Origin: Isoetes taiwanensis
Taxonomy: Eukaryota; Streptophyta; Lycopodiopsida; Isoetales; Isoetaceae
Direction of reading: 5' to 3'
Length of the DNA stretch: 64,000 bases
Assembly: GCA_021234155.1 (NCBI GenBank)
Contig: JAJEKV010000014.1
Location: 21,655,513-21,719,512, forward strand
Part shown: piece after piece, positions 35,266 to 49,584 of the stretch
How positions within the stretch are numbered: position 1 is the first letter of the stretch
How the letters are laid out: every line of letters begins with the position of its first letter
Notes under the pieces: model-generated
Database searches by the model: none
What the model was told of the DNA's origin: nothing
The model's input: only the letters and a program-made list of their open reading frames with translations
Translations under genes and position numbers: made by a program

Positions 35266-37700
35266 TGTAGCGGTCCTGGCCACCTAATGGGTCAATATAC
35301 CCTATTTATGTATGTATGTACATATTCATAGCATGTCTCTGACATGAGATTAGGGTTTATCTCTTTGGAGAAAAGGTTATTCTGCGAGGCATGGAAGGTA
35401 GGAACAGTGCAGGCAGTTTTGGAGCCAAGGAAATTTGAAGCATCATATCTTAGCGACCCGAGATCCTTTTCAGATTGATTTTCTTCTTTTGTTGGAAAGG
35501 TCTTTAGTAAGCTTTCGGAATAGGTCTGATCAAGCCAAAACTCATCCATTATCACAAAAGTTATGACAGAAATAGTGATGATGCTGAGTCAAATTGACTG
35601 CACTATGCCCTCTATTCTTAGGTTGCTTCTTGGAGCTAGAAGGCGATCTTTGGAGGCGCAATCAATTACAAAGTTAGGAATCTATGTAGAAAATTATCAG
35701 GTGGGGGTTTTGCTTTTGATCAATTAGGGTGTGCTATGAGCTGCCATGATTAGTCTGCACATGATTTTTGCATGCAAATATGATAGATTATGAATTTGTT
35801 GGAGACTCATAAGGCTAGAAGAAAATCAATGATTGGAAACATCCTGTAAAGGCTGATTTTAAATTCAAGAATGGCTGAATATTACATGAAGAGCACCCGA
35901 TTCAGCATGGAAACTTTAAAAAGAGCTGGGAATTAAGATTGGATCACAGTGGAAGCCTTAGAGCTCTCCAAGCATGTTTGTATTCATGTTATGTTTTGTC
36001 ATTTTGGTTTGTGTGCTTTATTTTATTTGGTCTTGTATTTGCTGCCTTTCTCAATTTATTTGCATGTCCTAGTATGAAGCTAAAGTCCTCATAGATTAGG
36101 TGGGTTGCATTAGAGCTTAAGCGTGAGAGGAGATGAACATGAAATTTGAAAGCCGGAAAGAATAATCCTGTATTAAAGACATACATTTTTGATAATTGTC
36201 TAACTGGTAAAAATTCTGAGTTTGCGTCAAAATTATGCTTTCTTAGCTCATGGAGATGGGGCTAATGCTGAGAAGTAGTCTAACTACGGATGTAGAAGCG
36301 TCAGCGACCCCTAAATAGGATTTGACATCAAGGTTATGTGGATCTTGAAATAGGAATAAGCGGTCATCGACATGGATTGTGGATTTGAGAATGGGTCCAC
36401 ATTGGTACAAGAGAGCCATGTGAAGCTTGGGGGGTTTCTGAATGTGACTATAGCATGATACGGCTAGTCGAGTAAATAGCTATGGGATTTTCAAGTTGTT
36501 GCATTGCTTTTATCAAAGAGCATCATAGCTAATGGATTCAAAGTATAAGCGTTATGGAGCGTTGTATTTCCTCGCAGAGATGGTTTAGGGTGGTTTGCAT
36601 TATAGAAGATGTTAGTATCTTTTTCCTTGATCGATAACGCGTATATAGAATTATTGAAGCCATCAATGTGATCGGTTTCGTAACTTCCTCCACATTGTTT
36701 GTGTTGTGATCATGATCTTCACAATGGTTAGCTACTTCGGCATGGTTGGAGTTGTATGGGCAACCTGAAGCCGGAGCCTAAGAGTGAAGTCAGGCTTTGT
36801 TGTTTAATTCTCTATTTATCTCATAAGTCTTTGCGGCGAACCCTTTGTTGGTTTTTGGTATTTGTTTATGTATTTGAACCCTCACGGTGAGGCCTAGGTT
36901 AGGTGAAACATAGGTTGCTCGACATGCTCATGTTCATCACAGTGATTCTCTGTGGTTCTTGTGCTCACGTGACACGGGCATTAGTTCTCCTGGCGAGGGA
37001 TTGCTATGTCGTTAGCTCTTGTGAAACCCATGGTAAGAGTCCTCGATTTTGAGGCGTAGAGGTGAGGAGAATGCTTGCTCTGAGGTTCACCCCACCACAC
37101 TCTGAGGGCTTTGGAATATGGTGTTTGGGCAACATCAACGCTAACGAGGGCACAGTATAGGCTGTTTGAAACTACCATTGTCCCGGTGTTTGCCGGTGGT
37201 TTGATACTACGGATTTATGTTCACTGCTCTTGATGTTCAGTGTTTCTTTATTGTCATAGTCTGGCGTTGCACCATGGGTTCTTGTGTCTTTGAATTGTTA
37301 TGTTTGCTATCAAGATTCAGTATTTCCAGCCATCTGCGAGGAGGCTGGCAGGATCCGCGAATCCGAGGACCTTGATGAGTGCATGTCGGTGAAAGAGCAA
37401 AGGTGATGGCACCGGTAGCTGTTGTGAAAAGCTCATGGATGAAGCTTCTAGGATTGAGTTACTAGCATGGATCTTGTAACCATTGAGGAATATGGTTAGG
37501 ATATTGTGTTATTTGATTATATTGAGATATCAAGTATTTGCTCATTGAGTTTGAGTGTGCAATTTAGGCTGTGCAAGAGGAAGATTCAATTCTTCACCAT
37601 ATTCAATTGTTTGTCCTTACCAACCTAGAATTAGCCACCCAGTATTGACAAGATCAGGAGAGTTGCCTAGAGGGTCAGCTTCAGCCGGGCTAAAATCACA
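35266..37700 (+). repeat. LTR copy D (full length)
   Basis: This copy is 2435 bp and starts TGTAGCGGTCCTGGCC, the cleanest TG start in the window. It ends near AAAATCACA before the primer site TTTAGTATCCGAGC. Confidence 0.75.
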
Positions 37701-38014
37701 GTTTAGTATCCGAGCAATGTTGGATCTTTAGGGTTATTTTAGTTTGTGGCATTGTGATGCTAATGATCTTTCTTTTCGGAGGCATGAGAGATGAGTATCC
37801 TCGAGAGGGAGGAACAATATCTAGAATTGGTTAGCATGAAGGTGCTAAGTGGAATTCTCCAAATATTCATAAAAGCAAACTTTCGGCGATGTTGAGAATT
37901 ACAGATTTTCTTATAAGTTTGGAATATATATATAATCATGATAGTTATTAATGGATTTTACAAGTGCTAAGATCATGATAAACCCATGAGGACATGGGTT
38001 AATTTTTAGAAGAG
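37701..38014 (+). mobile_element. Internal region, unit 3
   Basis: About 314 bp with a primer site at 37701, an intact hairpin CCCATGAGGACATGGG at 37983 and a polypurine tract at 38002. It is non-coding. Confidence 0.7.
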
Positions 38015-40490
38015 TATAGCAGTCTGGCCACCTAATGGGTCCAATATACCTATTATGTATGTATGTACATATTCATGGCATATATACAGCATGAGATTAG
38101 GGTTTTATCTCTTTGGAGAAAGGTTTATTACTGAGCATGAAGGTGGGGCAATTCTGGGCAGTTTGGAGCCAGGAAATTTGAAGCATCATATCCTCGGCGA
38201 CCGAGATCCTTTTCAGGTGATTTTTTCTTTTGTTGGAAAGATCTTTAAGTAAGCTTTTCTGGAATAGGTCACAGTCAAGCCAAAACTCATCCGTATGCAA
38301 AAGTTATGACAGGAAATAGTGATGCTGAGTCAGAATTGACTACGCACTATGCCTATTCTTACTTGGAGTTTAGCTATACTTGGAGCTAGAAGGCGATCTT
38401 TGGAGGCAATCAATTACAAAGGGGTCAGAGATCTATGGAAAGGAAATTATCAGGTGGGGTTTTGCTTTTTGATCATTTTGGGGTGTGTGCTATGAGCTGC
38501 CATGATTGATGCGCACATGATTTTGCATGCAAATATGATAGATTATAGATTTGTTGGAGACTCATAAGGCTAGAAGAAAATCAATGATTTGAAGCATCCC
38601 TGTAAGGCTGATTTTAAGTCAAATGGCTGAATATTATTACATGAAGAGCACCGATTCCAGCATGGAAAAGAAACTTTAAAAGCCGGAATTAGATTGGATC
38701 ACGAGAATTACGTACCAGAGCTCTCAAAAGCATGCATTTTGTGTGTTGTTCATGTTATGTTTTGTCATTTTGGTTTTGTGCTATTTTGTTGGTCTTGTAT
38801 TTCTTTGCCTTTCTCAATTTATTTGCATGTCCTAGTATGAAGCTAAAGTCCTCATAGATGGGTGGGTTGCATTAGGAGCTTAAATGAGAGGAGATCGAAC
38901 AGAAGAGGCGAGAATAATCATAATAGTAAGAATATGCATTGTTTGATGATTGATACAAACTATGGTAAAATTCTAAGGTTTGGGATAAAAGTATCTTTCT
39001 TAGCTCATGGAGATGCAGGGCTAATCTTTGAGAAGTAGTCTAGCTTACAGGATGTAAATCAACGACCTCGACATCAAGAGTTTGGCATCAAGTTACATGT
39101 GGATCTTGAAATAGGAATAAGCTGATCATCGACATCAAAAGGATTGTGAAGTTGGGGGCGGGTCCACATTGGTACAAGGAGAGCCATGAAGCTTAGGGGT
39201 TTTAGATGTGACTATAGCATGAAGTACAGCTGAATGCGAGTGCGTGGCTGTAAAGTTTCAAGTTGTTGCATTGTATTTTATCAAAGGCATCATAGCTAAT
39301 GGATTCAAAGTATAAGCGTTATGGAGCGTTGTATTCCTCATGGGAGGAATATGGTTTTGAGGTAAGTTTTGCATTACTTATAGAGAAGATGTTATTATCT
39401 TTCCTTGATGTTAAGCCTCCTGGGTAATTGAAGCTACATCAATAGCTGATCGACCTAAGTAACTTCCTCCACATGTTTGTATTGTGATCATGATCTTCAC
39501 CAATGAGTTAGCTACTTCGGCATGGTTAGGTTGTATGGGCAGCCTAGAGACTAAAGGTATGATCTAGGCACATTTATTGTAAATTCTCTAATGAACCCAC
39601 ATCTCATGGTCTTTGCATTGTTCCATTGGTTTTGGTATTTGTTATGTATTTGGAACCTCGAGGGGTGAGACTTCCCTAGGTTGATTAGCCTAAGGTTGCT
39701 CCGGCATGCTCATGTTCATCACCGTGATTCTCTGTGAAGTTTCTTGTGCTGCGACCGCGTTGGATTCTCGAGGGGATTGCCTCGTGTCGATCCAGCTCTT
39801 GTGAAACCCATGGTAAGAGGTCCTCCGATTGCGGGCCCGTGGGGTGAGGGTATCGCATCTGAGGTTCACCCACCACAGCTGAGGGCTTGGAATGTAAGCT
39901 GGCTGGGCTTTCTTCGCCGGGGCGTATGTAGGCTGGGCCCGGAACTACCAGGCTATCCGGAGTTTGTTTATGATGGTTTGATACTCACGGTTATGTTCTT
40001 TGCTCTTGATGTTCATGATATTTTCTTTATTGTATAGTCTAAGCGTTGCACCATAGGTTCTTGTGTCTTTGAATTATTATGTTTGCTATCAATTCGAGTA
40101 TTTCCATGCATCTGGCTGACCGAGGATCCCCATGAATCAGGGACTAAGCAGTGAGTACATGTGCGGTGAAAGAAACAAAGCGATGGCACCAGTATTGTTG
40201 TGAGCTCATGGATGAAGTAGAAGCTTCTAGAAGTTGGAGTTGCTAACATGGATCGTAACCATTGAGGAATATGGATTCTTTGGATATTTAATGTTATTTG
40301 ATTATATTGAGATATCAAGTGTTGCTCATTATGAGTTTTGAGTGTACAATTTAGGCTATTACCAAGAGGAAGGTTACAATTCTTCACCATAGTTCAATTG
40401 TTTGCATCATACCAACCTAAATTAGCTACGGTATTGACAAGATCGAGGTTGCCTAGAGGGGGTCCTTTCGGCGGGAGAAACCGTCCACCA
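38015..40490 (+). repeat. LTR copy E (full length)
   Basis: About 2476 bp, starting TATAGCAGTCTGGCC and ending CCGTCCACCA. It is followed by GTCACGGTCTTGCTCAAG, the same flank that follows LTR B in array 1. Confidence 0.75.
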
Positions 40491-42152
40491 GTCACGGTCT
40501 TGCTCAAGACCCCTTCTCAGATAATGTCTTGAGGTCTTAGATCCATATGAGGACCAAACATCATTGCTTGTACTCTGCGAGGTATGGGGCACTTATGATA
40601 GAAACACAATGACCCTAGTGTCCCTCTTTTTTGGTCTGAAATAAAAGAGATTTGGAACTAGGTGAATGCCAACAATTGTAAAATTATACAGAATCGGTCA
40701 GACCGATTCATGTCGATGGTGAATTTCATCGTGAATCAACTAATCAAAGTAGAAATGGACTCATCATTGCCCTTGCTTCATGTACATGCATATAATAAAG
40801 ATAGGCAAGGCTAGATGTATGTCATCGTTATCATTACTGGCTCCTAAAGAGGCAATGAATATCCATGTAATTTGATAATTACTTCAAAGCCCATTTCCAC
40901 TTCGCCCGGATCGATGGGTGTAAGTCAATGATTTTATCATTGCAAAATAATCGACAACGGTGAAAATACTTGCTCAGGTTTGAAAACCATTTTACGCTCG
41001 GAAAAGACGGTGCTAAATCCACTCAATGGGCACGTTTTACATCAGCCTTCTAAAGCAACTAATCAAAGCGGTGATGGTAAGCGTTGCTGTATAGTAATTA
41101 TCAGGAGATAGAACAACCACCGGAGCCTTTTATTGTTTATCAATTTATTGCCATCTATCTTCCACGCTTATTCTTATAACAAATTTAAGTGAGTACCTAT
41201 TTCCATGTGTATCCCACAATGGAAGACATCTGACATAGACGACAAAAAGCGACAATGAGAAATAAAATGGCAGAGTGGAGATAGAAGATTGTTCCATAAA
41301 CCCAAAGAGTTTAAGTTTATCTGCGGTTTATATTTTGTTGGGTATTTTGTACAAAATAAATTGTGAAATTACCAAGATAGGCCTTCTACAAATCTTGCAA
41401 ACCCAGCTTCAAGTTACAAAGACCAAATGTCTAAGCCATGGCATTAATATCATGAATTTGCCTTTATGCTTTGGTTGTACATGTCTACAAAACCACTTGG
41501 ATGTGAAGCGACATGACAACATTCCAAGCGAAAGAATCCATACGTTTGGAACTTCTATTGTTTGTTGTCAAATGGATATTGAATCGAGCAACTACAAAAG
41601 TTTGAAAATCCTCATCTGCAACAAAGAAAATGCTCAATTTGTAACAAATAGAGAATTTGGGTTCCACTTACTGCAATCACATGATGTAAAGGGAGTTCTG
41701 GGCATCCTTAGCGTACATCAATAAGAAATGTTCTTGCGGTGTAATCCAAAACAAACAATTGAGCTTCTAACTTAATATGGTAGCACTGAAGGCTATCTTT
41801 ACTTGGAAGAAATCCCATCGGATGCTTATCTTGGATGTAAGGTACGCTTAATAGTACCATATAGATACAAGCCCGGCTAGTCATTGGCCTAAACTTCAAT
41901 GTTTGAGTTTTGTATTATGAAAGGAAGTTAGCTTGGCATTTTTATGCAAGCAGCTAGTGTTGACCTTATGGAAAAAAGACCTTAAGCAAATTGAGCCACT
42001 AGCACCGCTGCTGCCATTTTCAACCACGGAGATAGCTGGCTTAGGTTTCCTACAAATCCTGAGACAATAGCACCGTAAAAGCTGAGGTTCAACTACCGGA
42101 TCCATTATCCTTATTCCAGGATGCATCCGATACCTTCCAGTAGATAATGCGA
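40491..42152. other. Unassigned DNA, copy 2 of 3562-5245
   Basis: It is collinear with copy 1. The 149-codon plus-strand frame at 41275-41724 is not open in copy 1 and shows no motif, so it is not called. Confidence 0.5.
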
Positions 42153-44981
42153 TGTAAGATATAAGGATTAATCTCACTGGAACAAACACAAATGATATTG
42201 TGTGCATCATCGATCCATGCCAAAGGACTTGATGACCCTTCTTAATGTAATGTCTATTCATGAAGGGTACGGTCACACCTCTTCACAAACTATGTAAAGG
42301 CCCGGAAATCCGGGCCTATTTGGATTAGCTCACGATATATAAAATTTTCCGATTCTATTTCACTTAACATGGTATGAGCCTGCGTTAAAGGCTAAAGAAA
42401 TGCGAGGGGCTGCTGCTTGTAGGAGCACCAGCCAACCAACCAACCAAGCAGTAAGCAATGGAAGAAAATGATCACGGTTTTAAGGAATCACGGAAGAAAT
42501 TAAAAGATTTACTCAAAATCTTACATTTTTTTCTCTCTGAAATCTATCTTGGCACATAAAGGCGCCGAGGGATCATCTTTGTCATCATCATGTGCTCATT
42601 GCGTAAATACTAAGGCTTATGTACAAAATAAAATTCTTGAATTGGCATCCCAAATCATCTTAAAGGTCTCGATAAGCAAGAGAACATTGTAGGCCGGATG
42701 ATGTGTAGCCATCAAACTGATGCTCGTGATTGTTCAGTGAACAAGACCACTGAAGATCATGCATAAAATTGCGAAATACTAATCTCCAAGGGATATAACC
42801 ACGGGAAGCATTATGCGCTTGGCCAGTGGAAGGAATATTGAACCGAGAGATCCATAAAACAACTTTTCTCATTAATTTGGGGGTAATCCGATACTAACAC
42901 ATGGGCGAATCCGAGAGAATTTTGGACTATGGAAGTGTAGTCGTGATTCAATCGTCTTATGCACAAAGAAATTCAACGAGAGGTGCAAGTTTGAATCTGC
43001 TATCTCTAGAGGACCAATGGTTTGCCACTCCTATTGAACAACGGCGGCAAGGAGCAGAAGCTTCACAATGCCTTGCATCAACCGATACCAATTAGCCAAC
43101 CCATGAGCCTTGAAATTTTTTGTAGCAGCAGTGCCATCACGAGGGGATTCACCTTTGATCAGTATAACCCACTTGGGAGTTCAAAGCGGAGGGTTTTTGG
43201 ACCGACTACATCATTATACTTAGGGGGTTAGGGGTGTTTTATGCGCTGATCCGATTACCAAAAGTTACAAAGGGTCAAATTGCCTTTCAAAATGTGTATA
43301 CAAGGGGTTTTACTACCCTTTGAACGCAGATACCATACCCTTTATGTATAAGTGAATCCCGAAATTGCCGCGTGGCGAGGAAACCAAAAGTTAAGCCCTA
43401 AGGGCCAGCATCGGGGTTCCGACCCTCCTAGAAAATCTTTACTTCAAACACGAATTTCATCTTCGCTCCACAAAATGCGATACAATCTTCTCTATTTTTA
43501 AATTGTTCTTGATGAGCCTGATCATCTCATAAAGATTCAAAATCTTTATAGAAGACAATCATTACGATTTTAGACATCCCAACAAACAAGATAATTATTC
43601 AAAAGCTTCTTTGGTGCTGATCACAATGGATAAAGGCAAAGAAAGACTGCTGAAGAGAATTGATTCCAACCAATCTTGAACTCCTTGGATGTTCAAAGTA
43701 CTCACCTCCTCTAAAACAAAGATTGAAATTCACAGAATTTATACCATAATGCGAGAACTCTTTAAGACTTCTAGAAAAGTTAAAATCATGGATTGTGATT
43801 AAATTCACATAATCCTAACACGGACTTAAGCTCATATTGTTGCTCTGGCATCAACAAAGAGCTTAGGCGGCGGTGGTATCTTACACCATCCGGAGGGAGA
43901 GACCAAAGGAACCATGTTCCTTGAATGGTCCTCGGATTAATGGGGAGTCCCATTGAGATCCGCCGGATGGCGACACTCCAATTTCAATGGCAATAATGAG
44001 AGTGTTGCATCTCCAATTTCTTATAGAAATTTCAAGAGTGATTCATCCATTGGCGGAGCCGAGTCTTATGGCGATTATTCCGTATAAATTGCTTTAAAAT
44101 TCTGATGAAAATTTGGCAACTGATGGCGAATACCGCCAACTCTTAGAAGCGGCCACATCGGTACTCAAAGGTATTGAGTCATCAAACTCCGACTAAGAAG
44201 TTGTTCAGTTACGCAGGTAATAAAAGCCATCCATAATAATTTGGATGCATAAACCCATGCGGTAGTGGTCATCCTACAAGATGTTAAAGCCACATTTGTG
44301 GTAGTTTACTCCATAGAACTTAACTCTTGGGTCATGAAGATAGAAATGTTCACTCAAAGGCCCCAGCTCTCCAACCGAATCTTGTTTGGAAGTTCCACAA
44401 GATCAAAAGGCATTAGGGAAAAGCAAGTACATGCTTGCCCATTTATGTAGGAAGAGTAGTTGGAGTTATTACGGAGTTTGATCCCATGTAAACTTCCAAA
44501 GAGACTTGGATAAGTTCAAGTATTTAGGCTTACAAAGTTAGGGTAAGTCCACGACTGGTAGCGTAACTTGTATTTTGAGATAAGCCCACGCGGTGGCACC
44601 CCATATTGGCCAGAGACCACATTATGGTGGTAATGTTTATATTAATGAAGGTACACCAGAGTATGAAAGGGCAATGAAGACTCCGAGATATGAAGCCATT
44701 ACAAAATTCTCAAGAAGGTTTATAAAGGGTTTGTTCATGAGATTAAAGGAAGAGTATTATGATGTGAATATAAAGTTAATCTCCTGAAGCAGGCTTACAA
44801 ATGATATTATTAGCTTTGGCGCACATTGTGATCCATTAAAGGACATGATGATGTGTAATGTGTCTATTCATGAAGAGATGCAAGCTCACACCTCTTAAAC
44901 TATGTCAAAGCCACAATCCGGGGGCTATTTGGATTAACTGCAATTATATACAATTTTCCTTGAGAATTCTATTTCATAGCA
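42153..44981 (+). mobile_element. Small non-autonomous LTR retrotransposon (copy 2)
   Basis: LTRs lie at 42153-42369 and 44765-44981, with a primer site TGGTATGAGCC at 42370. It is about 0.31 kb shorter than copy 1 because only one unit of the internal 371 bp repeat is present. No gag-pol motif is seen. A 64-codon frame at 44593-44787 lies just before the right LTR and runs into it. Confidence 0.7.
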
Positions 44982-47900
44982 GTGAATATAGGCTGCATCT
45001 CATGAAGCTGACATGAAATTAAAATTGGTATATGTAATACAGGTAGAGGCAGCTCGAATAACTAAAATAAACCTAATTTACCTTTGTTCGTTCTTGCATC
45101 TTTGATTTGGGATATTTAGAATTGAAATCATAAGGTGTAACCATTAAAAGCGCCACATAAACTTCCAATGTTTGTTTTTTTTCTTTTTGGGTTGCCACGG
45201 CAGCCCTTGGGAAACATGGGGGCAAGACACACATAGAGACCCGCGATTTAAGAATCTTATGGCATGGCTGTATCCATGGTATTGGACTTTTAGGTTGAGG
45301 GACCCACGATTATGTATGAGCTTGGCGGAGGGTGGGGATCGCGATTAGGATCTTTGAGAACTCAAGCACATCATCCATTGATGCTCGAGGATGGATTTGG
45401 GTAAAGTTGCTGCACCTTGTGGACAAGCTAGCTCTTAAGTCGCTAGGTAATTGGAGCCAACAACACCGATGGGCAGCTTGGACCGGCGAGGAGGAGCTTC
45501 GATTTTAGCATCACCGGTTTCATTCGGGGTTCCAACTTCGAGGACCGGCTGGAAGGTGGGCTCGGTGTGAGCCCGATCATAGGGGAAGCGTGAACAGCAA
45601 AACGAATTATCCTTCAACTGAGTCTAAACTTTGTAGTGTTGGGAGATAATGGAGTTATTTGATGCCAATCCCGAACATGTCGAAATCAAGTGTCGGTGGA
45701 CACTGAAAGGTCTTGGAGGGTGAAAGCGGTTGCTTATAGTCATGATCCTTTCATTTGTTGTCTTTATATTTTGGATTGGTTTAGGAAGGAGAAGGCTATT
45801 TATTCCCCTATCGCCTGCTGACCCTTGAGAGAAATGATGAAATTTGGAAATATAGAAGCTATTAGAAGTGAAATTGATTATATACGGGGATGCAGCTAAC
45901 TTGACATAGAGGTTTGTTATTCCGGGTAAGTCAAAATAGGTCACGAGATTGATGCAAAGCGGAGACAAGAAGCTCTGCAATAAAGAAGAAGAAACTAAGC
46001 GAGGAAGAACGCCGGTATCTGAGGAAGCACACAAAGTCCATTTACGATCTTGGTTGATGCGGCTGGGGGCATGGGCAAATGTGATGGCTGGCATTTGGAA
46101 AAGAAATGGAGGCAGTGATTGTAGGGAATTGCCCCAACGTATTGCTTTTATTAGGGGAAGATCTTAAAAATCACGGGGAAATATCATGGTGCCACTTGTG
46201 GTCTCATGTCGGGTTGGCACAAAATTTGGTGGAGCAAATCTTAATTGATGTTAAGGATCTTTGAGAATCTAAATATTGTCATGGGAATGGTATTCAAATG
46301 TTCATATACTTGCATTATGTTTCATGTGTCTTAATTGGTATGAGGAATACGCATGGTACTTTTGAGAAGGAATACTAGAGTTGGGCTATATTACATGCCA
46401 GAGTAGAGATAGAGATAGAATAGTCTCAATGCATCAATGCTCCTATATTTTTTTTTTTTTTAGGCTTCATATACGTGCTTACAAGATGATAGGATTTTGA
46501 TTTTATCCAAGGACCTTAAAGGTCGATGTCCTTTTGGTACTTCTACAAAATTCATGTTGGTTTCCTTAATTATCTGGCTTGGCCCGGAGGAAGAATATCC
46601 CCATATACGTGGTCAGGGATATGTAATTTCTTGAATATTGCTAAATTTATCTTTGTCCACGGCATAGGAACAACACTTTTCAGTGCAGTATTGTGTACAT
46701 CAGGTTCATATTTTTGTAATTCTTAAGACTTATTAATTGCTTACTGTTGTAGGATGTCTTGCAATTATTTAAGATGGAAGGTGTCGACATAGAATTTAGG
46801 TGAGGTCCGGTTTGTAATATTATCGCTCACTATGTACACAACTTGAAGTTTTGCTAGTGGGGTTGTGTTGAAGATTATTTCAGGCTTATTATCAATCTCC
46901 GCATGAGATGTTGTGTATGTGGGAGAAGCTTAGAAGGGAAGCTCAATCTTTTAATATGTGATGATTTATTTCATTAGGCGATAAAATGTAATATCCAGCA
47001 TGGCGCTTCCGTCTAGGCGAGGAGGTGCACTATTTAACCCACATATATTTTACTAACTTAACATATAGTATGCACATGCAAAATTTTGGGTAAACATTCC
47101 ATTTTTCTGAATAGACGACAAGAAGGATGAAGGATATCACCAACCTAATGTTATTTATGGCAAAGCATGTTGTCGACAAGTCTCCCTTAAGGCGGCTTAC
47201 TTCAATGCCAAGAGGGGCCATGTTTTACGTGGCTGTTGTACAAGAGCATCCAACAATTAGTCAAAGAGTGTTCAAGAAATGTTAAAATTATCGGTCGAGT
47301 GTATCGTGCGACCTCTAAACCACGAGATTGAGCGTGTCTTATTATTCTCATGGAAATAGTAAAAATAGCTTTTCACGGTAGTTTGATTTTGACTTTGTCT
47401 CTCAAATGTTGTGCAACTTTATCATATTATCATTCCCCGCGAGGCGGTGTGTGTTTATCATATTGTTGAATGTATTGTAACTTATTAGGAAGTTCAAAAC
47501 TATCTGTGAAGCCTCGAGAGGACCACAGTCATGACGATACATGGCATTATTTATCGGAGGCAAGTCCCTGAGTTACGGCAAGAATGTTTATTTGCCATGC
47601 CATGAAAGAGTTCTACCTCAACTTCCACTTGAAGAGCCAAAACAAATGAAGAGCCAAAAGGATTGTTTATGCTTTGAGAACAGGGACACCGCACGTAACC
47701 AATTAGGACTATTGGTAGTGATGCGTCTTTAAAATTTGATGGATCTTTAGAATTTAGAACATGGTGATTCTCTCCCTAGTTTATCTGAGTCTCTTTAAAA
47801 CCAAGACTATTTTGCTTTCACATTGCGTGGGGTACATTTGGATTATATTCTATCTTTAGAATTTTGAGGTGGTCCTATTAAGGATCTTTAGAATTTTGGA

Positions 47901-49260
47901 TAGAAAAAACTTGGGTTCTTTGGACTTCCCTATTAACTTATATTTGTATTTTGAGTGTTTTAAACAAAATCAACTTTTTCATGTCTATCTTTTTATTAGA
48001 ATATTTTTTCATCTTCGTTCAATAATTTCTTCAATGCTATTGTTCAATATTTCCTTGGTTCAATACTTTGCTTAAACGTTTTACCTTGGTTTCTTTTTGT
48101 CTTACGTCGAATCATTTTGAACTTTTCTTGTTCTATCTTTGTGTCTAAGATGGGGGTGCTCAATTGCAAGAAAGCGGCCACCCCACCCCTCAAAGATTGG
48201 TAGATGCAACATACCATCCCGTCCCAACCATCTGGCGGGGATCGCGGAATCCCGACCATTCATCTCAGAGAAGGTGGTCCATTTGCAATGCAAGATGCAA
48301 CATCATCCATCACGAATTTACAAGATAGATATCATCAATAACCTTAATTTGGTCCAATCTGAGGATATCCTTACAATCCCATGCATCTCACTTTCAAGAA
48401 CAACCACCGAGAACAACTTAATACAATGGGGCTCATACCAAGATATTCCATAACCAAGTGGCTGACATCCTTATAGCCAAATTGCAAAGCGGAATCTGAA
48501 ACTCCTTGGCATATAAGCAACTTGACTTCCATGCAATACCAAAGCAGTTAAACCCATATGTAAAAGAGATCCACGGCATCATGCTCAGCATTCCTATTTA
48601 GCCTCATAGAATCCACATGCTACTTCAACAAAGTACTAGCAGTATACCCTTCTATGATACGATTATCAAGCTAGCCTCTATTCTTAAAGGTTTCCTGAAC
48701 TAGGTCACATCCAATGGTTCTCCATGTTCCACCCTATAATAAGATATCTTAAGAAGGTTTATAAGAGTCTCTATACTCAATTCATATACTATCTATCTGA
48801 GCTAGCAATAACGCACAAAGAAACACATGCCATGATGGCCCGGTGTCTGAGGTCTTGATTGGGAGTTATAGGCAAATGCCATGAGAAGATACATACATAC
48901 CAAGCCCTATGGAACAATAGTTTTGGGCTGCCCCCCTAACTATAACCTAAAGCCATGTTCAATTGTTCATAGTATATCAACATATCTCAATTATGGTTCA
49001 TTCCCCTAGTTAACTCAATTGTTTATCTTGTTAGACATAATTAGCCGCCATAAAGTAGAACACGTGCCTTAAGAAGGCAAAATGCATTTTGCTTAAGATT
49101 ACATCAAAATTTTTTATAGTCTTGGTCTTTACCAAACTAAATGAAAGTTCACGCTAATGCTTTAGCAAATAGACGGTTAAATTCTAAAAAGTTTTCAACT
49201 ACCCTAAACGTACAATATGACAATAGAGTTCTTATATTCATCTCTATAGACCAGCGTTTA
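44982..49260. other. Unassigned AT-rich DNA, copy 2 of 8383-12650
   Basis: It is collinear with copy 1. A T-run of 12 or more bases near 46450 is longer than in copy 1, where the run is nearly absent. The 156-codon minus frame at 45624-46094 lacks a counterpart in copy 1 and any motif. Confidence 0.45.
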
Positions 49261-49584
49261 GGTCGTTACCTGATCTTAATAATGTTAAACGGCATTTGCA
49301 GAATTGCAATTTGAAACCATGATGAGATGCAGGAAATGGAAAATGAAATTATCCTGATGAGGTACAATGTATCTAATAGTACTACTTTTGGATTTGGCTA
49401 AAATGTGCTTGTCCGTTTTGGAAGTGCATGAACAACAAACAAGTGACATAGTTTTGGCCAGGATGTTAGACTTGTTAATCGGTGTATAGTTCCTTCCATT
49501 GATAGAAATGATCGGCACTTCACCAACATGCCTTTGAGAAATTAATGCCAGCATTAGCTAGTTGATTACACCATATTAACATAT

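Larger units (their letters stand above)
32775..40490 (+). mobile_element. LTR array 2 (truncated LTR C - internal - LTR D - internal - LTR E)
   Basis: It has the same LTR family and order as array 1 with one more unit visible. Unit spacing is 2756 bp and 2781 bp. The leftmost LTR starts abruptly about 306 bp inside the LTR (TGATGCTGAGTCAGAATTGA), so its 5' end and any left target duplication are missing. The right edge is the same as in array 1. No enzyme-coding sequence is present. Confidence 0.8.

Noticed and set aside
41275-41724. 149-codon plus-strand frame as a gene
   Set aside because: It is not open in copy 1, and its composition follows AT-rich sequence rather than a protein family.
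45624-46094. 156-codon minus-strand frame as a gene
   Set aside because: It is open only in copy 2, has no recognisable motif, and its counterpart in copy 1 is interrupted.
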